Part shown: positions 7,835 through 15,752 of the stretch, one piece after another
How the letters are laid out: the number at the start of each line of letters is the position of its first letter
How positions within the stretch are numbered: the first letter of the stretch is position 1
Source: Alteromonas indica
GTDB lineage: Bacteria > Pseudomonadota > Gammaproteobacteria > Enterobacterales > Alteromonadaceae
Direction of reading: 5' to 3'
Length of the DNA stretch: 64,000 nucleotides
NCBI GenBank assembly: GCA_003056425.1
Contig: PYVY01000010.1
Span: forward strand, 1-64,000
Notes under the pieces: model-generated
The model's database searches: none
Seen by the model: only the letters and a program-made list of their open reading frames with translations
What the model was told of the DNA's origin: nothing
Made by a program: the position numbers and the translations under genes

Positions 7835-8362
7835 ATGACTGATATTCATGCTTCTGATGTTCGCAGTAAAAATATGCGTGCAATCAGAAGCAAAGACACA
7901 AAGCCAGAAATAAAGTTGCGAAAGCTGCTACATGGCCAAGGTTTCCGATATAGAGTAGCACCTTCCAATCTCCCGGCGAAGCCCGATATTTATCTTCCAA
8001 AGTATAATGCTGTCATACTAATCAACGGTTGTTTCTGGCATGCTCACTCATGCTCGTTATTTAAAACTCCACAAACGAGAAAAAATTTTTGGGTAGATAA
8101 ACTGCGCAATAATGTCATAAGGGATGAGCGCAAAATTAGAGCGTTAAACGAGCTGGGGCTTAGGGTTCTGGTTGTGTGGGAATGTTGTTTGTCGGGGAAA
8201 GAAGCACTGCCTGATGCTGTAATTCTCCGAGAAACAATACGCTGGATTACCAAAGAAATAAGTAAAAAAATAGTAATAATAGATTCTGAGGGTGTAAGGG
8301 ATGTACGAAAAGCTAGCAGATATATTCAATGCTGTAGCAGTGAAATACTTGAAGGCGGTTGA
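7835..8362 (+). CDS. vsr: Very short patch repair endonuclease
   Basis: 175 residues, two bases after the methyltransferase stop. The family signature RSKNMRAIRSKDTKPE opens the protein; catalytic D51 (KPDIYLP) and H69/H71 (NGCFWHAH) are at the E. coli Vsr positions, and the zinc-site and end-of-domain motifs (LRVLVVWEC) are present. Vsr nicks 5' of the T in T:G mismatches that arise when 5-methylcytosine in CCWGG deaminates, so it repairs damage made by the upstream enzyme. The C-terminus is about 20 residues longer than E. coli Vsr and runs 62 bp into the restriction gene, in another frame, suggesting translational coupling. Confidence 0.93.
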   Translation: MTDIHASDVRSKNMRAIRSKDTKPEIKLRKLLHGQGFRYRVAPSNLPAKPDIYLPKYNAVILINGCFWHAHSCSLFKTPQTRKNFWVDKLRNNVIRDERKIRALNELGLRVLVVWECCLSGKEALPDAVILRETIRWITKEISKKIVIIDSEGVRDVRKASRYIQCCSSEILEGG

Positions 8363-9557
8363 TGTAAAGAGAACGAATAGCAAGTCTAAAGGCTCAAATC
8401 AAAATGAAATAGGAGGTTTGGTAAAAGCTGGATTTTCAGATTTTTTAGGATTGCCACCAGATGGAAAAGTTGATTACTTAAAAGCTACTATGGTGTATAT
8501 CGCCGACGACGAAGAAGCTCCGATAATTTGTGAGGATGTTGTTTCTTGGTATGACACTCGTTTTGAGGACCCTACCCGTTCTCCCGAATATCGACTTTAC
8601 TATAAGACAAACGAAGTAACTGAGTTGTTTTCTGAAGGCGATTTTTTTCTTATCGCATTAACTAAAGACAATACATTACTGATGGCTTTCACCCCTAAGG
8701 GTAGCGCGGCTGAGTCGCAACTTAGACTCCTCTTTGGTGCGTCTGGTTTATCAACAGATACAAAGCTGAAAAGTATAGCCTTTGCGGATAATAAATTTGT
8801 ATTGCCAATTAGAACAATGCTTGCCCAAATCGGTATTGAGCTGTTTACAACTCGTAGCGATGACGAAAACAAACTCCATTTGATTTTAGATAAATTTGGC
8901 GCTGTATTTCCAAAAACTAGAGAGTTTTCTTCTTTCGCAAGGGGGTTGCTACGCGACTCTACAGACTCTGTCCACGATCCAGATGGGACGCTAATGTCTT
9001 GGTTGGACGAAGAAGAGCACTTATTTAAACTATTAGAACGCCATATCGTAGCAGAAAAGCTAAAAATGGGATTCGGAGAGCACGGTGATGATGTAGATGA
9101 GTTTGTCAAATTCTCCCTCAGTGTTCAAAACCGACGAAAATCCAGAGCAGGGCATGCATTTGAAAACCATATCGAGCAAATATTACTTGAAAACGACCTA
9201 AGATTTGATAGGGGTGCTAAAACCGAAGGAAAGCAGACCCCTGATTTTTTGTTTCCGAGCGGCGAGTGTTATAAAGATTCTAATTTTCAATGCTCAAAAC
9301 TCAGAATGTTAGGAGCTAAGACCAGCTGTAAAGAGAGATGGCGTCAAGTATTAGCAGAAGCAAGTCGAATAAGTCGAAAGCACCTGATAACGATAGAGCC
9401 AGCGATTTCAGAAGACCAAACTAATCAAATGAGGATCATGAATGTGCAGCTTGTTGTGCCACGGGTTATACAGGCTACCTATTCTCCAATGCAGATAACA
9501 GGGTTGATGACTCTCAACGATTTTCTACTAGAAATCAAAGGAATTGAAAAAGCATGA
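8301..9557 (+). CDS. Type II restriction endonuclease, EcoRII family (predicted CCWGG)
   Basis: 418 residues with both parts of EcoRII: an N-terminal effector-type DNA-binding domain (about 1-180) and a C-terminal catalytic domain (about 270-410). The catalytic part reads SVQNRRKSRAGHAFENHIEQ, then TEGKQTPDFLFPS (D315), then LGAKTSCKERWRQ (K340), then VQLVVP, the same series as in EcoRII. EcoRII is a type IIE enzyme that cuts before CCWGG and is activated by a second site; the retained N-terminal domain suggests the same behaviour. Its likely start at 8301 aligns with the EcoRII N-terminus. The cognate methyltransferase is two genes upstream, and its stop overlaps the next start (ATGA). Confidence 0.9.
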   Translation: MYEKLADIFNAVAVKYLKAVDVKRTNSKSKGSNQNEIGGLVKAGFSDFLGLPPDGKVDYLKATMVYIADDEEAPIICEDVVSWYDTRFEDPTRSPEYRLYYKTNEVTELFSEGDFFLIALTKDNTLLMAFTPKGSAAESQLRLLFGASGLSTDTKLKSIAFADNKFVLPIRTMLAQIGIELFTTRSDDENKLHLILDKFGAVFPKTREFSSFARGLLRDSTDSVHDPDGTLMSWLDEEEHLFKLLERHIVAEKLKMGFGEHGDDVDEFVKFSLSVQNRRKSRAGHAFENHIEQILLENDLRFDRGAKTEGKQTPDFLFPSGECYKDSNFQCSKLRMLGAKTSCKERWRQVLAEASRISRKHLITIEPAISEDQTNQMRIMNVQLVVPRVIQATYSPMQITGLMTLNDFLLEIKGIEKA

Positions 9558-10651
9558 TGACACCGTGGGGAGAGCTGGCAGATATAGATTTATCCGATCC
9601 GGAGATTTTACTAAAGATTCTGAGTTCGGATAAACATAGTCTCATCGAAGGCGCTGCAATAGAGCATTTAACCGAAGATATTCTTACTGAGTTCTCAAGT
9701 AATTCCGCAACAATTGTTGAAGCAATTGATGTGGAAACAATAGTAGTAAATGGATACAAGAAAGGCTGGTTTGCTTTTGTATGGGTGAAATCTAGGGGCC
9801 GAGGATTGAAGCGGTTTCTGAATGGATTAGAAAAGCAATTTCGAGTTTTTATTCTAGAGTTTGATGAGAGCTTAGGTGACTTTATAACTTCGGAATTCAA
9901 GAATGGCAGTGCAAATAAAAAAGCAAAAAGAATACAAAGTACATTGTCCTGTCTAAGTGGTCGATATCCTGAAACTTTCAAAGTCGATAGAAGTGTTCGG
10001 AATGAAGATAGAACCACTACTATATACCACGGGTATTTGAGGTCGCATGATAAGTTTTGCCGACAACTTGTATTAATGAGACTGCTAATGAATTGTGGGA
10101 TTCAGGAACACTTCAGGGCCGTCTGGAATCTGGATAAGGCGTTCATCGTTAACGAGGATTTATGGCTGATAGAAATAAAACACAAATATCCAATTTATAA
10201 TAAAAGTAAGCCAACAGAGTATCCATTGAAATTTGGCATAAATATCGGCGAACTAAAGGCATTAAGTCGAGTCCACAGTTGTGGGATCAGGCTACTGCAT
10301 AGCATTCTGGTTAAGCCCTACTGGGACAAAGAAACAAGTTCAATGCACCTTTTCACAGACTTGCGGACTCGAGCTGATGCTGCCTTCTTGGTGACAGAGT
10401 TAACGGGTGAAGTTCTAAAAGATCTTAGCTCTACAGCACCAATCAATGCTGGCAAACACACGAGCATCAATGGAATGAATCCTCAAAAATTTTTTTCTTT
10501 GACTGCAAATCAGTTTAGCTTTGTTGGCGAACTGGGTGATAGTCCTACAGCTATGTCGGAAAACTTAATCCGAATTATGGTAGAGGGCGAACTAGGAGTT
10601 AGGTGTAAAGATGATTTTTTACACAAAAGACGGAGGCTAAAAAATACGTAG
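9554..10651 (+). CDS. Uncharacterised protein coupled to the EcoRII-like operon; possible PD-(D/E)XK fold
   Basis: 365 residues, starting in an ATGA overlap with the endonuclease stop, so it belongs to the same operon. I do not recognise a named family. The middle contains DKAFIVNEDLWLIEIKHKYP: D194 followed 13 residues later by E207-I-K209 on a hydrophobic strand, which is the spacing of a PD-(D/E)XK nuclease core, and a Lys/Arg-rich region precedes it. The C-terminus is very basic (HKRRRLKN). There is no signal peptide or membrane segment. It could be a second nuclease, a specificity or control factor of the restriction system, or an independent defence protein. The nuclease assignment is an inference from one motif. 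Confidence 0.6.
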   Translation: MMTPWGELADIDLSDPEILLKILSSDKHSLIEGAAIEHLTEDILTEFSSNSATIVEAIDVETIVVNGYKKGWFAFVWVKSRGRGLKRFLNGLEKQFRVFILEFDESLGDFITSEFKNGSANKKAKRIQSTLSCLSGRYPETFKVDRSVRNEDRTTTIYHGYLRSHDKFCRQLVLMRLLMNCGIQEHFRAVWNLDKAFIVNEDLWLIEIKHKYPIYNKSKPTEYPLKFGINIGELKALSRVHSCGIRLLHSILVKPYWDKETSSMHLFTDLRTRADAAFLVTELTGEVLKDLSSTAPINAGKHTSINGMNPQKFFSLTANQFSFVGELGDSPTAMSENLIRIMVEGELGVRCKDDFLHKRRRLKNT

Positions 10652-10998
10652 AGTGGTGAGATGGCTTAGTCATCACTTAACCTGACACTGTCTGAAATAG
10701 AGCTGAACCAAATCTGATAGTCCCTTGAGTACGTTCAGCAGCCGCTTGGACCGACGGATATTCTATATTTTAGGCTTTTCTTTCCCTTACATTTTTTGTG
10801 AACGCCTAAGTGTATTATTTGGCTACGCAGAGATATAATATGGCATAGTGAATTATTTATATGCGAACTGTGGTTCGCATATAAATAAGTTCGCAATTAG
10901 TAAATGTGATGCCAGAGCATTAACAGCAAGGGGGAGCGGGAGATGGTCCGTTATGATAATAATTATTATGCGGTTCTTAGAATCCGCATAATTTAAAT
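10652..10998. other. Gene-free stretch with two strong hairpins before the second cassette cluster
   Basis: No gene is seen. Two hairpins stand out: a perfect 16-bp stem at 10853-10868/10873-10888 with a 4-base loop, and ATTATGCGG/CCGCATAAT at 10965-10973/10984-10992 whose loop holds a further TTCT/AGAA pairing. The second lies immediately before GTTAGGT (10999-11005), the cassette boundary, and may be part of an unusual attC or attI-like site. No integron integrase gene is present in the window. Confidence 0.5.
10853..10888. repeat. Perfect 16-bp inverted repeat
   Basis: TTATTTATATGCGAAC and its exact reverse complement are separated by TGTG. It lacks a T run directly after the stem, so a rho-independent terminator for the upstream operon is only weakly supported; a protein-binding site or recombination structure is as likely. 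Confidence 0.75.
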
Positions 10999-11010
10999 GT
11001 TAGGTGTAAA

Positions 11011-11288
11011 ATGATAAGCCCAAAATCGCAATTACTTTATGGCGAATTAATTGCAGCTCTTGAGGCTGAACTATACGATGATGTTCGAGACTTTAATATT
11101 TGGGCTTCCACCTTTTCAACAAATGACCAGACAGCCAAGATAGCGGCTGTAAGAAAAATGAAAGATCGCTGCCATCCAAAATTTCTCGGTGACTATAGGC
11201 TAACCTTTAAGGTAATGCTAGTTATCCAGTAGTAGAATTTTTAGAGCGGTTAATCAATTCCTTTTCAGAGGACCTAAATAAGCAATGA
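11011..11288 (+). pseudogene. Small cassette ORF with an apparent one-base frameshift
   Basis: The cassette starts at GTTAGGT (10999) and its ATG follows 6 bp later. The frame encodes 73 residues and stops at 11232, leaving an unusual gap before the attC. Reading one base off from about 11211 gives a sensible continuation (GNASYPVVEFLERLINSF and on) that stops at 11286-11288, directly at the attC, as is normal in cassettes. One extra G in AAGGTAAT would restore a protein of about 92 residues. Either the gene is broken or the assembly has a homopolymer error. Family not recognised; the sequence is helical and charged, without membrane segments. Confidence 0.6.
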
Positions 11289-11289
11289 T

Positions 11290-11397
11290 ACCTAACAAAA
11301 CGCTTTTGTCGCTCCCATTGGTCGCTGGGACGCAAACACGCAGGGCCGCTTCGCTATTATGCCCTACGCGCCTGCGCCCCAAAGCTTAGCGTTAGCA
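11290..11397 (+). other. Integron attC site
   Basis: R'' ACCTAAC (11290-11296) is the exact complement of GTTAGGT at 10999-11005, the start of the same cassette. R' is GTTAGCA (11391-11397). The arms pair (GGGACGCAAACACGCAGGG with CCCTACGCGCCTGCGCCCC). Confidence 0.9.
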
Positions 11398-11419
11398 GTC
11401 TAATCACACGGAGAGGTAT

Positions 11420-12376
11420 ATGGCAAAAGTTAACGGTCAAAAATTTACAGTGTTAAAAGACAAATTGACTGTAGTCACTCGTGCTGGACTTTGGAAAGTG
11501 CCGCATAATACACGCGAAGATGAAATTCACTTAAAAATAGGGCGTTATAGAAAGCCTAAAGAATGGCATGAATCAGAAGTTGCAGAGTTAGATGAACCAA
11601 AAAGTGAACTTACATTAACAGGTGATGAATTTTCAAATTTAATAGGCTTCATTCAGCAAAACTATGAGCCTTTTAAAGATGGTACAAAAGCATTTATTCC
11701 GTTAGATAACCCATACGATTCAAGTGTCGCGCAACAAGTTAAGCAGTTACTAAATCTCGATGATAGAGAGCGAATGCTGAGTTTTTTAGTGGAAAATGAA
11801 GTTATACCTAGTGATCTTGAAGCTGGATTGGCTCATGCAAAGCGTTCAAGAGCGATTGATGAATTCCATGCAATGCTTGAACTAGACCTAACTGAAAATA
11901 ACTGGCAGGGCTGGTTTGAAGTTAACTCATGGGTTTTAGGTACTGATTTCGTGAAAGTTCTCGATGAAAGAACTATTGATACTTCTAATATTTCAGATTT
12001 TTTGATGCAAAGCTATGATGGTTTTCTTGATATAGTTGAAATTAAACGTCCTGAGGGTGGCCTCAAGTTTTGGCATTCTTCTTTGGATCATAGAAACTAC
12101 ATTCCTCACTCTGATTTGATTAAAGCTATTACTCAAGCATCGATTTATATCCATGAGGTAGAACGAGAAGCTGATAGTTATAAATTCTTCAAAAGAGTTG
12201 GTGGTGTAAGAACCATAAAGCCACGTTGTACCCTCATTTATGGCCGATCACATGATTGGAATCCAGAGCAGCAAGAGGCGTTTAGAATTTTAAATTCTAG
12301 CTACCATAATTTATCGATTATGACTTTCGATCATGTTCTTGAACGCGCAAAAAGAATTCTTGGGCACGACTGCTAA
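11420..12376 (+). CDS. sduA: Shedu anti-phage defence protein (DUF4263)
   Basis: 318 residues. The C-terminal half is a DUF4263 nuclease domain: the conserved block WQGWFEVNSWVLG (about 171-183), then SDFLMQSYDGFLDIVEIKRP, where D-x-VEIK is the PD-(D/E)XK catalytic core, and LIKAITQASIYIHEVE. The N-terminal ~140 residues form the variable sensing part. Shedu is a known one-gene system that protects against phages, probably by nucleic-acid cleavage. Here it is the only gene of an integron cassette, with RBS GAGAGG 9 bp before the ATG and its TAA stop inside R'' of the attC, so it is a mobile defence cassette. Confidence 0.88.
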   Translation: MAKVNGQKFTVLKDKLTVVTRAGLWKVPHNTREDEIHLKIGRYRKPKEWHESEVAELDEPKSELTLTGDEFSNLIGFIQQNYEPFKDGTKAFIPLDNPYDSSVAQQVKQLLNLDDRERMLSFLVENEVIPSDLEAGLAHAKRSRAIDEFHAMLELDLTENNWQGWFEVNSWVLGTDFVKVLDERTIDTSNISDFLMQSYDGFLDIVEIKRPEGGLKFWHSSLDHRNYIPHSDLIKAITQASIYIHEVEREADSYKFFKRVGGVRTIKPRCTLIYGRSHDWNPEQQEAFRILNSSYHNLSIMTFDHVLERAKRILGHDC

Positions 12377-12469
12377 CAAGTTGCTTAAAATAACGAAAAA
12401 CAGTTGGCTTCCGCTCGTGCCTCGCAAATTATAGCCTACTATTTTACTCCGCTTAGCAAGGAGTTGAAC
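12371..12469 (+). other. Integron attC site of the Shedu cassette
   Basis: R'' TGCTAAC (12371-12377) is the exact complement of GTTAGCA at 11391-11397. R' is GTTGAAC (12463-12469). Inner boxes TTGCTTAA and TTAGCAA pair. Confidence 0.88.
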
Positions 12470-12548
12470 GTGTGTTGTTTGTCTATAGCCGTCTATCCGA
12501 CGATGTCTCAACTTGCACATTGAAATTTATGATCAGATATGAGTCACT
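12463..12548 (+). repeat. Cluster-terminal ~80-bp repeat, copy B
   Basis: Gap-free match to 3730-3815, with GTTGA, GTTTGTCT and GATCAGATATGAG in the same register. It begins at the R' of the last attC of the second cluster. The two copies flank the diguanylate cyclase / resolvase / restriction block. Confidence 0.7.
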
Positions 12549-12629
12549 TTAGGTGAGATGACTATCGTTAATATGGAAAGTTTTAGAGACCTACCGATGC
12601 CTAACTAATATCCATCTTCGTAGTTCGAA

Positions 12630-13154
12630 TCATTTGGTAACTGATGCTTTCACTGAAGTCCGCATAGCCCCATTTATATACTTTACATGAACACCCTCTA
12701 AATGCTGGGCTGTTTTGCTGAATTTTTGAAGAGAGCAATTGAAATCACAATGGACTTCAATAGATGAGCGGTTTTCTTTCATAAATTGAGCGATGCTATT
12801 TGCTTTACCTTCAGGTATATCCTCTCTAACATGAAGACAAGAAATTGCCCCTGATTTATATACCTCTCTTTTTATGTGTTGAATTTTAATTTCAACTCCC
12901 TCACACATAAAGTTAAACTCAGCGGACTCAAGCTCAATTTCGTAAGGCGTCATGTTTACGATTTGAAACCATATATCACAGGTGGGATGCTCACAGAGAT
13001 TTACCGAAACAGAGTTATGTCTGGCACGGACGTCAAATAACACTAAATCCGCCAACCTTTTTGGGGTAAACATTTTTCTCAAAACGAACTTCGGCAACCA
13101 TCTAAGCCAGCGCCAAATTTCTGTAATAGATAATACTTCCAAGTATAGCTCCAT
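12630..13154 (-). CDS. Hypothetical protein
   Basis: 174 residues, not recognised. The N-terminus is a Trp- and Arg-rich amphipathic or hydrophobic stretch (about 8-30, TEIWRWLRWLPKFVLRKMF) that may associate with membrane. The rest alternates short hydrophobic strands, for example CDIWFQIVNMTPYEIELESAE, suggesting a beta-sandwich. Several cysteines are present (C54, C59 and others). It lies alone on the minus strand between the Shedu cassette and a gene-free region; no cassette boundary is visible around it. Confidence 0.6.
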   Translation of the reverse strand: MELYLEVLSITEIWRWLRWLPKFVLRKMFTPKRLADLVLFDVRARHNSVSVNLCEHPTCDIWFQIVNMTPYEIELESAEFNFMCEGVEIKIQHIKREVYKSGAISCLHVREDIPEGKANSIAQFMKENRSSIEVHCDFNCSLQKFSKTAQHLEGVHVKYINGAMRTSVKASVTK

Positions 13155-13959
13155 ACATTACAGTATTTTACCAAAATCAATGGTAACACTTATTTAGTAC
13201 GAAAAGACAAGATACGTTACTCAAGAGGTCACCGTCAGTGACTATACTGCTTGAAAAGCGCCCTGAGTAGACTGTCCTGCTAATCCCACCCCAACTGACG
13301 AATAGTAATTAAACTCTTGATGAGTTTTGTGTATATAGTTTAAAAGTATATGTATTAAATTATCCTTTTATCTACTTCAAGGGATGAGCCTACTTTGAAG
13401 AGTAGCGAAGAATAGGAGTCTTCCTCCTGAAGAGAGCACTCAATGGATTTTGTATCAACTCAATCTAATGACAGTTCATCATCCAAGACAAAGAGTAGAT
13501 ATTCATAAGAAATTGCATTTCGATACGACGATCATTCTCATTGCAATGTGGTCGATTCTAGGAAACTTGCACCTATCATAAAAGGCATCTCGTTCTCGCC
13601 AACGGTTTAATGAGGATATAAAAAATAAACCGTCGTCGACAGAGTTCGCTCTACGCTAGTATAAATAAGAGATTGGATATTCCAATCAAGTTTAATTCAT
13701 GTTATAACTATTATAACGATTATGAACTTTATAAAGTTATTAACCAATATAAGGTGAAAATCGCTTCAAATATATTTCGTGTTTAAAAGCCCCAAATCTC
13801 CGCTTCCCAGAAGTCTGCCAAACTCGGCTATGCGAATGCCAAAGTCGGCAATTCCTCTGCCAAATTTGACAAATTTGATGCCAAATGTCCGCACTCACTA
13901 TAAGCCAATAAGTTACGCGATGCCGCACTACGTTAGAGTGAACTTAATAGTCTGCCACG
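13155..13959. other. 805-bp gene-free region with stacked palindromes and 21-bp repeats
   Basis: No supported gene. An AT-rich part carries three perfect palindromes in a row: GATTGGA/TCCAATC (13671-13687), GTTATAA/TTATAAC (13701-13717), and AACTTTATAAAGTT (13725-13738). About 80 bp further on are four TGCCAAA repeats at exact 21-bp steps. Short frames over the repeats on both strands are repeat artefacts. Confidence 0.6.
13816..13892 (+). repeat. Four 21-bp-spaced TGCCAAA repeats
   Basis: TGCCAAA starts at 13816, 13837, 13858 and 13879, a strict 21-bp period (two helical turns). At least the second (TGCCAAAGTCGGCA) and third (TGCCAAATTTGACA) are palindromic. Such phasing suits cooperative protein binding, as in operators or plasmid iterons. 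Confidence 0.75.
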
Positions 13960-15312
13960 TTACACTTCAATGGTTGGTATTTTAGGTGCTTGTGAACGAA
14001 GATAGTGAGTTCTGTCCAAAACATGTGCTTTAACTGTAGTCATATAGTCTCGGTCAGCATCAGTAAAATGTGCAAATTTGGCTATTTCTTCAATAAAACT
14101 ATCGTCAGCAAGTATCCCTGTCACTTTATTTGCCAATAACGATAACTGGCGAGACAGAAGCTTTTTATTTACCTCACAGGTCTCTGCGAAGTCAGCTAAC
14201 TGATATGCATTAATATTATCCGGTTCAAATTCATCGCCCATAGCCATCGCTATTGTGTGTTTAAACTGAGGGAACATGGCTACATTTACTAAATCATACG
14301 CGGGGGTAAAGCGATTGTTGCTCTTATCAAAAAACAGCGAGACATTTTTGCCGTGGCTGTCGTAATTACTGATCATTAGGTTGAAGCATTGCCAATTAAT
14401 TAACCAAAGCATACTCTCCGCAGGTGATGACATGCTTTCGGCTAGCGTGAATAGTCGAGGTAGACTTGCTCCGTCTCGAATATGTTGCACGTCCCTACCA
14501 TCACCAAGGTTACGCTCATATTTGAGGTCGCGGGGAAGATTCAATGCTTGGCATCCATCTATCATGTGCCTGCGAAATACTTTTTGCTTCTCTGAGACAT
14601 ATTTTCGGTCGAATCGCTCTACGATCAAAGTGGGATGTTGCTCAAAACGAGCAAACTGCACTTTAGATGTTGGTAGTCCTACTGCCTCTGAAAGTTTCAT
14701 GCAGAAATATTCATTCACAACGAGATTTGGGCAGTTACTTTTCTCAAACTTAAGAATATGCGTTGAACATAATGTACCGTCGCCAAATCCCATTCGGCCT
14801 TGGTCATCGATGAAAATATTTAACTTATCCTGTACTCCCGCCACACTTAGTCTTGGCTTGTCATCCCACATTAGCAGACCAAAATCGTCTTTGTTGGCAA
14901 TTCGTTGGATGAGTTCATCCTCTTCGATGAGACGGAATTCCGGTTCATCACCCGGTGATTGATTTTCAGGTGTTACTTCTGACGGAATAAATGAAATAGC
15001 ACCTGTCAGGTCATCGCCAATTGCTCTGACTTGTGAATATACATTTTTCTCTGATACACCAAGGTCATCAGCTAAAAGCTTCCTTGCGCCTCCCTCTGGT
15101 AGTGCGTTGTCGAGATAGTTATACGCAACTTCGGGAGAATGCTGGTTATCTAACGATAACGCAGGTGATATTGCAAAGCCTGACTTTTGCCATTCTTGGG
15201 AGTACGCCAGCTTGAGCAAATTGGTGCCTTTATCCAAGGCCAACGTGCCGACATCGCTTTCACCATGCCTCACGAGTAGAGAGTACGCGGGTTTATGTTC
15301 TGCCATAGTCAT
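13960..15312 (-). CDS. hipA: HipA-family serine/threonine kinase toxin
   Basis: 450 residues from ATG 15312, which overlaps the hipB stop as TGATG; upstream or inner ATGs are less well placed. The N-terminal subdomain ends near LTGAISFIP; the kinase domain shows VAGVQDKLNIF (phosphate-binding region), the catalytic SNYDSHGKNVSLFF, and PAYDLVNV as the metal-binding Asp. HipA toxins phosphorylate aminoacyl-tRNA synthetases or related targets, stall translation and promote dormancy; HipB neutralises them. The target of this one cannot be told. The gene is cotranscribed with hipB, probably repressed through the palindromes upstream of hipB. Confidence 0.9.
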   Translation of the reverse strand: MTMAEHKPAYSLLVRHGESDVGTLALDKGTNLLKLAYSQEWQKSGFAISPALSLDNQHSPEVAYNYLDNALPEGGARKLLADDLGVSEKNVYSQVRAIGDDLTGAISFIPSEVTPENQSPGDEPEFRLIEEDELIQRIANKDDFGLLMWDDKPRLSVAGVQDKLNIFIDDQGRMGFGDGTLCSTHILKFEKSNCPNLVVNEYFCMKLSEAVGLPTSKVQFARFEQHPTLIVERFDRKYVSEKQKVFRRHMIDGCQALNLPRDLKYERNLGDGRDVQHIRDGASLPRLFTLAESMSSPAESMLWLINWQCFNLMISNYDSHGKNVSLFFDKSNNRFTPAYDLVNVAMFPQFKHTIAMAMGDEFEPDNINAYQLADFAETCEVNKKLLSRQLSLLANKVTGILADDSFIEEIAKFAHFTDADRDYMTTVKAHVLDRTHYLRSQAPKIPTIEV

Positions 15313-15599
15313 CACACCCACTCGTCATGGCTGGAGTTCTTCCCGCCTCCAGATAAAAGCGTTGTAGTTAACCTTATACCTAAACCTTGTAATACTGCGA
15401 ATGTTGCTGCCAACGTACAATTTTCATTGCCGTTCTCAATCCGTGATAGCGTATTGATACCGACATTACACAGCGCGGCGCAGTCAGCCAGCTTCATGCC
15501 CATTGAGGTGCGTTTAGCTTTAATAAGTTTGCCCAGTATTTGCGCATTCTCGATGAACTGGGCTTCCGGCATATTTGCCGAGATTACCTTCTTTGCCAT
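15312..15599 (-). CDS. hipB: HipB-family antitoxin, XRE-type DNA-binding protein
   Basis: 95 residues. A central XRE helix-turn-helix reads LIKAKRTSMGMKLADCAALCNVGINTLSRIENG (positions about 25-58, shown here only as landmarks LADCAALCNVG and TLSRIENG). The C-terminal tail after the helix bundle is short and polar. It should bind HipA and repress the operon by binding operators just upstream of its start (15613-15730). One-base TGATG overlap with hipA is typical for toxin-antitoxin pairs and supports the assignment. Confidence 0.9.
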   Translation of the reverse strand: MAKKVISANMPEAQFIENAQILGKLIKAKRTSMGMKLADCAALCNVGINTLSRIENGNENCTLAATFAVLQGLGIRLTTTLLSGGGKNSSHDEWV

Positions 15600-15612
15600 G
15601 TATTTCTCATAT

Positions 15613-15730
15613 ATTCACTGATACTAGTGATTATAGGTGTGAATTTAAAAATCACAACAATATTCACCGTTATTAGTGAATATAAGCAGAAGTATCGATA
15701 TCCGGCCTAAATTCACCAGTTACGGTGATT
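15613..15730 (-). promoter_or_regulatory. Array of HipB-type operators
   Basis: Four related inverted repeats precede hipB: ATTCACT-N6-AGTGATT (15613-15632), GTGAATTTAAAAATCAC (15639-15655, inverted sense), TATTCAC-N8-GTGAATA (15661-15682) and ATTCACC-N6-GGTGATT (15711-15730). The shared TTCAC/GTGAA half-sites and location fit autorepression by HipB. Confidence 0.75.
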
Positions 15731-15752
15731 AATCGCCTAGGTGTAGCGATGA

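Noticed and set aside
13816..13892. CRISPR array
   Set aside because: Repeats are only 7-12 bp at a fixed 21-bp step, with no unique spacers of normal length and no cas genes.
13740..13985. Frames on both strands over the 21-bp repeats that look like heptad-repeat proteins
   Set aside because: 21 bp equals seven codons, so any frame through the repeats shows a seven-residue pattern; no ribosome site and no family resemblance.
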